From Aphidius gifuensis (Eukaryota > Arthropoda > Insecta > Hymenoptera > Braconidae): a DNA stretch of 64,000 nucleotides. Location: contig NC_057793.1 in NCBI RefSeq assembly GCF_014905175.1, positions 8,432,001 through 8,496,000 on the forward strand, read 5' to 3'. Position 1 is the first letter of the stretch, and every line of letters starts with the position of its first letter. The notes beneath the pieces are model-generated. The model was given only the letters and a program-made list of their open reading frames with translations, was not told the DNA's origin and made no database searches. Of this stretch, positions 27,454 to 38,300 are shown one piece after another. The position numbers and the translations under genes were made by a program.

Positions 27454-30189
27454 ATGGAGAGACCCAGCTTTGTCGATCTTTCTACTGGGAGGACATCAAA
27501 CTACACACGTAAGTTTTGTTTTATTTTGTTAATTATATGTGTAAAGATTTTATTGGGAATTTGTTTTTTATTTTTCGGATATTGCGTGAAAATGTGTAAT
27601 AAAAAAATAAGATGACCTTCACTGCTTTGATCAATGCCACGTTCATTGTTAATTTAGCTTTAAAAATATATTTTACAATTTTTAAAATTGAATATAAATA
27701 TGATAATAGTTGATCAAAATATTTTAATTATTATGGGTAAATAATATTGCAACATGTTAGGCAATGTGACGAATATTTTTAAAATAGTAAAAGCTCTGCC
27801 ATTTTGTGCTTAATCTATTGATTAAAATTTTTATTATTTTCATTCATTAATTTTTTAAATATCCATGAGAAATATGAATAAATATATTTTAGAATAAATT
27901 CAATCCAAGTTTACAAGAGAAAAAAAAATGTATTTTAAGACACATTATCAGTGATGATTCATATATGAAAATAAATTTTTAAAGAAATTATATATAAAAA
28001 AGAAAAAAATAAAAAAAATATTTTTCTTATCAGTGAAAAAAAAATATAAACTAACTAACAAAGAAAAAAAAATTACCAAACAAATTTTTTTTTTTGTTTT
28101 TATACTTTAAAATATACTTGATATTTGTAATGTTTATTAATTTTGTTATATTTTTTAAAGAAAATAATACAGTTTACAATTTAATTATAATTTTTTTATT
28201 TATTTATTTTTTTCAGGTGTTGTACAATGGAGATGGTTTCGTCAAACAATTGCAGCAATAGTTGTAACTTTATTGATACTTGGTGTATGGATATTTTGGC
28301 CTTCATCATCTCCTCAACCACGTAAGTTAAATTTACAAAAAATATATAAGAATATTGAAACATTAGTCTGTCATTTAAAGATTTAATTTTGATTCATTTA
28401 AAATTTTTTGTTTCGAAAAAAAAAATAATATTATCAGTATAAAAAATTATAGTTATACAAATATCTGATTGTTGTAATTTACAAATTTACAGCTGTAACA
28501 CCTGTCCCAAGAAAATACGAACTCTGCAAATCACTTTCTTGCATTGAAACAGGTAAAAATATATTACATTCAATACACCAAATAATATTTTAAAAACTGT
28601 TATTTAATTAAATCTTTTATTTTCATTATTAAATTAGCTCAAATAATGCTGAATAATATGGACAAAAGTGTAAATCCATGTGATAATTTTTACCAATTTG
28701 CATGTGGTAAATTCAAGGATAACAATGCAATTCCTCATGGTGAAATTAACACTGACATTTACCATATTTACAAGGATAAAATACGTCAACAATATCAATC
28801 TATTCTCGAAAAAAATGAGACTGATTCTGATTCAAAAGCCTCAAAAATTGCAAAAAGTCTTTATAAAAAATGTGTGTCTAATTCAAAAAGATTACCAAAA
28901 GATACTCTCGAAAAATTAACAAACCTAACTGCTGAACAAAAAAATTTAATTAAAAAAACATTACAAAATAATTTAGAATACATGAAAGAAAAAAATTGTG
29001 TTGATTTGGTTGAAGTTTCACATCCAATGGCATTGAGCGCTTTGTATTATCAAACATACAATAAATCTAAATTATGGAATTTAGCAAACACCATGACAAT
29101 TAACATAAGAGATACCTTCATCAATAAAACGCTAGATAAAATTAATTGGTCAAAAAATACAATGTATCCAGCAAAAATGGCAATTTCTTCTAAATTATTA
29201 ACAATACCAAAAATCACAGAATTTCCAAAGTCTTTATTTAATGCCTCAATAGTCGATGGACCATATTCTTCTGTAGCAAATATTCCAAATGATTACTTAG
29301 GACATATAAATTTAATTAACATGAATCAAGTCACACCAATGTTCGAAACTGGTATAGGCACATTGTCCGAAATTTCATCAGAAATCATTGGTATTTCTGG
29401 ACTTTTTACTGGTGATAAAAAAATTGAAGGTAAAGATATTTTTTCTTCATCAACTCTATATTTAAAAAAACATTTTTATATGATTAATAATAATAATTTT
29501 ATTGTTGCTTTTTAATATTTCATTCATTATTATTTTTATTGACTAAATATTTATTTAAAAAATTATTTTAATTTGGGAATTTTACAGTAATACCTGGTGG
29601 AATTTTGCAAGGAATTTTTTTTGGTCTTGATCGACCTGAACACTTAAATTATGGAGCATTTGGATCAGTTATGGCTTTGAGAATGACTCAAGTACTAACA
29701 GATCAAGAAGCAATTGCTTATCAGTTAGCTGATCACTACACTTTTGATCGTTCATGTTTTGCAAAACAGTATGGAAAATATGAAATTAAAAACAAAAAAA
29801 AGGTACTTAAAAATCATGGACTAAATTTATTTAGTCATCAATTATAATGACAATTTAATTTTTTTTTTTTTTTATAGAATGATGAAAATGCATTTGTAAG
29901 ATCAAATTATATTCATAATTTGGGTATTTGGCTAATTCGTGAAGTTTACCAAGAATGGAAAAAAAATAATAAGAATAAAAATATCAAGTCTGTTGTTGGT
30001 CTTGAAGAATACACTCAAGATCAACAATTTTGGTTGAGTTATGCAAATACAATGTGTTCAAAAAATGACAATTTAAATGAGTATCGTGTCATTGGATCAC
30101 TCTCAAATCTTCCAGAATTTTTAACAGATTTTCAATGCAAAAATAACACTAAAATGTATATCAATAATAAATGCAAATTATTTGCTTAA
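27454..30189 (+). CDS. Neprilysin-like M13 pseudopeptidase, type II membrane protein, six exons, 512 aa
   Basis: Coding exons 27454-27508, 28217-28321, 28493-28552, 28638-29429, 29588-29802 and 29878-30189 join in frame (513 codons with stop), and every intron is GT..AG. Residues 1-28 are cytosolic-like, 29-46 form one membrane segment rich in I/V/L, and the ectodomain starts with the paired cysteines C65 and C70, then NPCDNFYQFACG (about 86-97), the M13 N-terminal signature. IPGGIL (339-344) and LNYG (357-360) match the family core, and EYRVIGSLSNLPEF matches the C-terminal lobe. Where active neprilysins have HEITH this protein has LRMTQ (368-372). Where they have ENIAD it has NYIHN (419-423). 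Both zinc-ligating histidines, the catalytic Glu and the third zinc-ligand Glu are therefore absent. At 512 aa it is much shorter than the usual 700-780; the missing part is mainly the middle of the ectodomain, including the substrate-binding NAxY motif. The start follows an AT-rich leader and gives a normal type II topology. Intact frame and splice sites argue for a functional but non-proteolytic protein. Catalytically altered neprilysin-like proteins are known from parasitoid wasp venoms and virus-like particles; that role here is inference. Confidence 0.88.
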
Positions 30190-30356
30190 TAATTGCCACA
30201 TAAAATCAAAAGAAAAACACATTTCCTCATTAGAATTATCAAAAAAATAATAACCCACAATCAATCAAATATAAATCATCAATCTAATTTTTTTATTTTA
30301 ATTTTAAAAATTTTTTTTCTCTTAAATTTAATCAATTTTTATATAACCTTTTCATA

Positions 30357-30362
30357 AATAAA
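30357..30362 (+). terminator. Polyadenylation signal of the neprilysin-like gene
   Basis: A canonical AATAAA hexamer lies 168 bp after the stop codon, in an AT-rich 3' UTR and followed by T-rich sequence. It is the first well-placed signal, but in sequence this AT-rich the hexamer also occurs by chance. Confidence 0.4.
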
Positions 30363-33300
30363 TGTATGTTGAATTTAAATTAATTAGTTTTGTTTTTTTT
30401 ATTTTGAGTAAATTATTTTGTAAATAATTAAACAATATTTTTTTGTTTATTAATTTTAATGCAATATATTTTTTTTTTTAAATTTAATTTACAAAGGATT
30501 TGTGGATCTAACTCGAGGGCAAAAATCTGGGTAGATCAGAAGCGGCTACCACACGGCGCCAGTGAATTGATTTCAATTAATGTGCACGATGTTCCCCTTT
30601 TTTTTATTTCTTTCTCAAGCATTTTGCCAGATCACTGATACCAGGGCACGAGCTTAAATCCCTCAGGCAATTTTTTCTTTTTTTAATCCCTTTTTTATCC
30701 ATACAATTATTTATTTATTAGTTTATTATATTTTTATTTTTTTATTTTGTAATATATTCTCTCTCAGGTATGATTATTCTTAACATTTGTTAAATTATTT
30801 TACATTATTATTATAATGCAAATAAATTTTTTAATAGCACTAAATTATTTTCATGTAGCTTAAGAAAAACTTGATGTCAATGATTTAAAATTATCAACAA
30901 AATACTTGACATTATTTGCGTCATCATGCAATGTGCGTCAAAAGACGTTTCATTAAAGCAATTACTTCACAAATTAGTATCGTCATAGCAAGCAGCAAAT
31001 AAATACAAAAAAATTATGAAAAATATTTATTTATCATTCGTCTATTTTAATAATAAAATTTATAAATAAAAAAATTGATTTAAAAAATAATTGAGAACGC
31101 GAAACAAGCGCGAATAAACCCCGGGAGAGAAAAATTCACTGATGGGTGGTTTAGACGAATGTGGCGCCAGTGTTACGCTGACGCAACACGTTACAAAAAA
31201 ATCGAATGAAAAACAAAAAAAAATAACAATAATAAAATTTAAAAATAATAATAATAACAATTTTAAAAGTCGTGGGAAATAGTGGACGATACGTTGCTCC
31301 TTGAATTTTTTTTCTTTCAACTTTCCATTATAAAAAAAAAAAAAAAATGCATAGTATTCAAGCAAATTCAATATTCATATTTTTCGACCACAAATTCAAC
31401 AAATAACATTTTTTTTTTTCTATGTAATATTTGATACAGTATAACGACAAAAATCTGAATCACAAAACAATTCAATATTACAAATTTTTTCCAACCAATC
31501 TAACTTTATTTTTGCATCAATTTGCAAATCAATGATTTGAAAATTTTTTTACTTAAAACAATACACTGTTTTAAAAAAAAAAAAATAAAAATATTTATTA
31601 TAAATCTTTCAAGTTAATAAATAATAAAAAAAAAATACTTGAAAATTAAAAAACAATAAAAAATAAATACATATGTAAAAAAAATATAATAGATGATGTA
31701 AAAGTAATAAATATTAAATGCGATTAGATCTTTTAAAAATATTGCATTATGGATTTATATATGCCGGGGATGTTATGGAGTACAGGGAGCAACAATTAAT
31801 CACTTTCATGTTAATCAAACTGACTGTTAAGTAGGCCACACTGCTATTAACCGCGCATATATACATCAAAATTTTGCACACGCTTTTATATACTTGTTAA
31901 TAATATATATAAAATAAAGAGAGAATTGAATTTAGCCGTAGGATAGTTTAAATAAACTTGTTAAATGAAAAAATAAAAAAAATATTAAATAAATTATATT
32001 ATAACTTTCATATGTGTGTGGTTCCTCCCTCGGCTATTTGAGACTGAAAATATATAGTAACTACCTACCGCAGTAAAACTCTCAATTTGTTAATTTTATA
32101 ATTGTTTTTTTTTTCTTAAAAATATTTAAATTGTTTGTAACAATAAATAATATACTTTTTGATAAATAAATTTTTGTATTTTACGTAGGTGGGACGCTTC
32201 GCGTCACCTACGTATTGGATTTGTTTACCGAAAATTAAAAAACGCTCTCATTTCTTAAGTAATTGTCAGAGACACTTCGTGTTAGAACCAAAAAAAGCGT
32301 ATTTTCAATCTCTTTAATTTGTATATTTTCGATTTTTTCTCAAATAATTATTAAAGTTGCCAGAGCCAAAAATGTTAAAAACCTTTTTTTCTTTTTTTTT
32401 TTAAATATTAAATAACTTTTTATCTGTAAGCGTGATCGATTTGCACCGACTAATTAAAAGTTTCCTTTTATTTTGATCTTTAAATCGCCGCTATTTTGAA
32501 AACGATATCTTTAAAACTCACGGAGTTATTAGAATTCTAATAGAAAAATTTGATGTGGCTGTTTTTTTCCCGATTTACATTGGAACCCATCAAAATCATG
32601 TTTTGTGGAGATTCGACGCGCAGTGTTGGCAGCCCTGCTCACTCACATAGATGAACATATGTTTATGATAAAATTTCGTAGTGTTGTGACTAAACAATAT
32701 GACATTTTATTTGAAAAAAAAAAAATTACACTAACTAATAATTGCACATAACCCACCGGAGTATTGAAAATTTTAATTTTCGTTATATATGATTTTTGTT
32801 GTTTTTTTATTCTTGTAAATAAGATCATTGTAAAATGAAAATCGATAAATTTAGTATTTCAGTAAGATATAAGTACCGTTTTAGTTTTTCGACAGGAAAA
32901 ATTCTTGTTCAATATATAGCCAGTGATTCACCCAAGTTTGTCCAATGGGTCGATTGTTTCTCAAGCTCTACTTCCCCAATGTAACTTTTCCTGTTGTCTT
33001 TATCTATTTTCTTTTCTTTGTATATCATTTATCATTCTATCCTTATTTGTTTCATTTGGTAGTTTTATTTATTTCATTTTTTTATTTTTTCTATCTTTCT
33101 TTCATCATCAGTGTGTGTACAAGATATTCCACGAGACAGAAGTCGAAAGTTTCCCGGTTTCCGACCTTCTCTATCGTCTCAAAACTCTCCCCGGGCAGGA
33201 CTCCTCGTTCTTACTATCAGTGAACGAGATCAACGCCCCACGAATCTCCAATCGATTTCACTAACACAACCATCAAATTTATTTATTTTTCTTTACATTT

Positions 33301-33949
33301 TATCTATTTTTTTTTTTTTTTATGAAAATTGGTTGTTTTAAATTATAATATTAATTTAAATTAAAAAAAAAAAAAACAAGGTAATTAATTTATATAATGC
33401 AATTCAACAATTGGATTAAAAAAATAATATAAATATTATGAATATAATTTTATTTCATGACGTCAACTATATATCATTATTGTGAAAAAAAAAATTCACA
33501 GTTTGTTGTGTATATATTATAATATTAAAAGTAACGCCCATACAGTGATATTAATTTATTACCCGACGACTCTTACTATCTGTATTAACGTATTAATTTC
33601 CACTTACCAGATGTACAATCATGATACCACCCAAGCAAAATATATTTTATCTAATCAATTAAGTTTAGACATCAAAGCGCTCAGTGTGCAAATAAAAACA
33701 TATAAATATTATATTTTATATGGCTTAATCTGATTCAATAATACACAGGTATATAAATTCTTTTTTATTTTTTTTTTTCAATTAATTAATAATCGTAAAT
33801 AAACATTTACAAAGCTTTGAATTATTATTATTATATAAATTCCAATTGATATTTTTTTAAATAATAAAAATGGGAAATTTTATTCTACTGGTATTTTTTA
33901 AATTTCAAATGTGCTGTTTGTCGGAGTTGTATGTAAAAATTGTTTCGAA
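30363..33949. other. Intergenic region between the neprilysin-like gene and its displaced fragment
   Basis: No gene recognised. Less AT-biased patches lie at about 30490-30660, 31090-31190 and 33110-33260, and the GC-rich hairpin and its neighbour sequence lie at 32182-32640. Open frames here are pyrimidine-tract products. Confidence 0.55.
32182..32214. repeat. GC-rich hairpin
   Basis: TACGTAGGTGGGACGC and GCGTCACCTACGTA pair over 14 bp with a 2-nt bulge and a TTC loop. It is much richer in G+C than its surroundings. It begins a stretch of about 450 bp of less AT-biased sequence reaching GTTGGCAGCCCTGCTCACTC (near 32640), which looks like a separate inserted element. A transposon terminal hairpin is one possibility. 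Confidence 0.65.
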
Positions 33950-34545
33950 TTGTAATGTTTATTAATTTTGTTATTTATAAAAGAAAATAATACAGTTTAC
34001 AATTTAATTATATTTTTTTTATTTATTTATTTTTTTCAGGTGTTGTACAATGGAGATGGTTTCGTCAAACAATTGCAGCAATAGTTGTAACTTTATTGAT
34101 ACTTGGTGTATGGATATTTTGGCCTTCATCATCCCCTCAACCACGTAAGTTAAATTTACAAAAAATATATAAGAATATCGAAACATTAGTCTGTCATTTA
34201 AAGATTTAATTTTGATTCATTTAAAATTTTTTGTTTCGAAAAAAAAAATAATATTATCAGTATAAAAAATTATAGTTATACAAATAATTGATTGTTGTAA
34301 TTTACAAATTTACAGCTGTAACACCTGTCCCAGGAAAATACGAACTCTGCAAATCACTTTCTTGCATTGAAACAGGTAAAAATATATTCCATTCAATACA
34401 CCAAATAATATTTTAAAAACTGTTATTTAATTAAATCTTTTATTTTCATTATTAAATTAGCTCAAATAATGCTGAATAATATGGACAAAAGTATAAATCC
34501 ATGTGATAATTTTTACCAATTTGCATGTGGTAAATTCAAGGATAA
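33950..34545 (+). pseudogene. Displaced fragment of the neprilysin-like gene (exons 2-3 and start of exon 4)
   Basis: About 596 bp matching 28126-28722 at roughly 98% by eye: end of intron 1, exon 2 (the membrane segment), intron 2, exon 3, intron 3 and the first 85 bp of exon 4. Splice sites and reading frames are still intact (changes include AGA to GGA in exon 3 and GTA to ATA in exon 4). Homology ends abruptly after AAGGATAA, in unrelated AT-rich sequence, and no catalytic-lobe exons follow. It is therefore a truncated copy. If spliced it could at most add a membrane anchor to something downstream, for which there is no sign. Confidence 0.9.
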
Positions 34546-35306
34546 AAATATCATTCAATAAAATCTGTGATATTTTTTTTTTTAATGAATTTTAGAATTT
34601 TCAAAGATAATTATTTATATTTGTTTTTTTGAGCTATTTTAATAATTAAACTACCTTGATATTAAAAAAAAAAAACAATATAAAACTTAGTTTATTTTTT
34701 TTTAAATTGATATTGATTTTTAAACATTTTTATTTTGTTAAAAAAAAAAAAAAAAATTCGTTACATATACATGTTGTGTTATGATCGATGATTGTATAAT
34801 ATTAAAGATTATAAAAAAAAAAATTTGTACAATCTCGTGAATAAGGCAATAGTATAACAGCCGATAATTAATTTTTCACAATATTATTTTTTTATTTATT
34901 TTCTCTTTAATTTTATCCATCAACAAAATCATGGAAAAGCCAATCTCAGAAAGATAATTAGTCAATAACACGATGATTATTATTTTTGATGGTACGAAAG
35001 AAGCTGTCTCCTTCTCTTCAATTTTAAATCTTACACTAATTACCAATTCCCACCCTTTTGGCTATTAAAAATGAAAAAAAAAAAAAAAAAAAAATTTATT
35101 CACCAAACAAATTCCATCACGTAAAATATCCAATTTACAATCTCAATCAGTGTTTATTCATCCTATCAAAATAAATCTATTAAAACAAAAAATTATCAAT
35201 AAATAATTTTCTATGTCAATATAATAATTTTAAAAAGAAAACTAAAAAAAGGAATTAGGTTGCATTAATAATGTACAAATTTCGATGAAAAAAACAAAAA
35301 AGATTA

Positions 35307-38300
35307 TTAATGTCGACTTTGTTGACGTCCTGATCTAGGAATTCTCTCCCGATTTCTAAAATTATAATAACTATTATTATTAACTCTATCAGAATCATAA
35401 TTTGAACGTTGATAAGGTAAATCAACTGGTCCTGGTGGTGCCATTGGTAATGGTACTGATGGTCCCATTGGTATTGGTACTGATGGTGCCATTGGCATTG
35501 ATGGTGGCATTATTGGCTCAGCATGATAATTATTTCTATATCCAAAATGTTCATCACTATGTCGTAATGAACGATTATAATTTGGTTGATAATCTTTAAT
35601 TAATAATTCATCACTTGTTTCTCTTAGTCTAGGTGGATAAAAATTTGGTCTTCTTATTGATGAGCCATCATTCATTGATGGTGGATATGGCATACTACGA
35701 TGTGAATATTTACGTTCATTAAATATTGGTGGTCCAACTGGTAAATGTGGTCCAACTGGTAAATGTGGTCCAACTGGTAAATGTGGTCCAGCTGGTAAAT
35801 GTCCACCATTAACATATGGAATTTCATTAAAATTTGAATTAAAATTTTGTTCTGGCATTCTTCCATATCTTCCATGTGATTGTTGATTATCTTGTGATGA
35901 AAAATGTGGCATTGGTAGCATTGATGGATGTGGTGCTATTGGATATGGCTCTCTTGGTCTACGTCGATGATCATGATTATTACGATAATTATTATTTCTT
36001 GATGATTTTCTTTCATTATCATATTGTCTTTTATTTTTATGCTTATATTTGCCATTTTGTTTTTTATCAACTGGTAATTTTGATCCTAATTTTACATTTG
36101 TTGTATCCAATTTTTGATTTTTAGGAACTGATTTTAATGCTTCAATATATTCTTGACGTTCAATTGGATGACCACGTGCCTTGTTAAATTCTTTAATTAA
36201 CAGAAAAAAAAATACAATTTATTGTTATTTAACTTACAGATTTTTAAATTTATCATCACAAAAAAAAAAAAAATGTTTATTTAAATTTATTTTAATATGC
36301 AAATATCATTTTAATTAATTTATTTGAAATAAATTTTTTTTGTCTGTTTATTGTTTTATAAAAAAGCTTATTAATAAATTGACAAAATAAAGGAAACAAA
36401 TATTTGATTTTGCTTAAAATTCCCCTCAAACATATCCACGTAAAATATATTTGAAAAAAAAAAATTAAAAAAGAAATAAAAATGATGTTTTGACTTCAGC
36501 AATATAGAATATGTGCACTTTTTTATCGTTGTTGGATCATAATTAAACACGATACATTGCCAAGGCAAAATTCAGATCTTATCTTATTCTAAATTATTAT
36601 AGGCCTACCAACGTTGTTTGGTGCCTTGTATATTCATAATTATCAGACGTATGAATTTTGTGTGTGTTGAGAAATGAAGAAGAAGATGATGAAAAAAAAA
36701 TAAAAATAATGCATAAAATAAAAAAAAGAGATGAGTATATACGAAGAGCAAAAATATAAAAGTGAAAATTCAATTTTAATTTATATTTACCTTCAATTGC
36801 ATTATTTAAATTCCAGCCTAATTGTTGAACCAAATATCTGCAAACAAGGTAGCCAGTACGATTTAGTCCATGAGTGCAATGAACACCAATTAATTCACCT
36901 GAAAGATATAAATAAATAAATGAATAAAAATAAATAAACGGTTTGTTAGACATTGAAAGAAATTAACCAGACAAAATTAAAGAAAAAATATATATTTAAA
37001 CTGACCAAGACAAATTATGAAAAATTGAGCTGTCTAAAAATTTAATGATCACTTTTTTATAAACTCTTGTTATTCGTTTATTTTTTTTATTTTTTTTTGT
37101 TTATATATATGTAATTTTTTGTTTTATTTTTGAGGACTCGATTTCTTGGATCATTAATTCGCTTATTTTTGGGTGACGAAACTCAGCAAGAGGCAAATTA
37201 TATTATTATCGCAAATTGCCGACAAACGATGCAACAAATTCGACATACTCAATTTCGATACATCTTGTGAAATTCATAATGCCATTTAAATTTTTTTTTT
37301 TTCATTTTATTTTATCGGTTATTTAAAAAGTTTTTTTTTAAAAGTATATATATTTTTTTTTAAACATATGTATATTTTATGAAGATAATTTTTGCATGAA
37401 AATAATAATAAATAATGAGTAACATGAACAAAAATAATATAGAGTCATGTTTTGTTTAAAAAATTTTTAAAAAATAAGGAAATGAAAGGTTTTTTTTTTA
37501 GTCGTCATTTTATTCTTCGTAGTCGTATCATCAATGCAAGATCATCTGTGAGAAACACTAAAATATTTTTGCATACATATATGAAAATATTTAAAAAAAT
37601 AAAAAAAAAAAATATACATGTGTCCTACTACAAGAATGACTTTGGCCTCTTGTCATATTATTCTCAGAATACATTCATGTAATTTTTTAAAAATAAACAT
37701 CTAATCCGTAATCTTGAGAGACCCCCAGCTGTGACAAGGTCCAGTAAACGTCGACAAATGAGTCCGATTCAAGTCCCAAGATTGCTAACTTTATTGTGAA
37801 TATTTTTTCATTCGTGGGAATATTCATTTTTGAATATTTATATTGTTTTTTTTTTTTTAACTATCATCACGTGCCTAGAAAAATTGAATGGATAAATCAT
37901 TCAATGATCATGGTCAAAATATCCTAAATACAATTTTGCCTAATCAAATCATCGCGAAATAAAATATCCTGGTTAATAATTTACCCAACAAAAATAAATA
38001 AAAACATCATGTAGCTTGTGTTGGTATAAAAAGCCATATTTAAAATTAAAATGAATAATTATAAAAATAATATACAAGCATAGTTTAACATGTAAACATA
38101 ATGATGATTATGATGATTTAAAATTTGTCGAAAAATAATTATGACAAGAGTATGATCAGCACGATAAATAAATAAATATTCCATTTAAAAATTTATTTAT
38201 TTTTTTTTTTTTGCAAATTTACTATTATCCATATATCTTGGATAAATTGAAAATTAATTTATTTAAAAATTAATTAATTCATCATCGTATTGTAATGACT

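Noticed and set aside
28646..29515. 289-codon open frame read as a complete single-exon protein
   Set aside because: The last 28 codons are intron 4 read-through. The donor GAAG|GTAAAG at 29429 and the acceptor before 29588 restore the M13 reading frame, and upstream exons supply the membrane anchor.
35402..36124. Plus-strand open frames over the DUSP11 last exon
   Set aside because: They are shadows of the repetitive minus-strand coding exon and read as Val/Leu/Met/Asp repeats.
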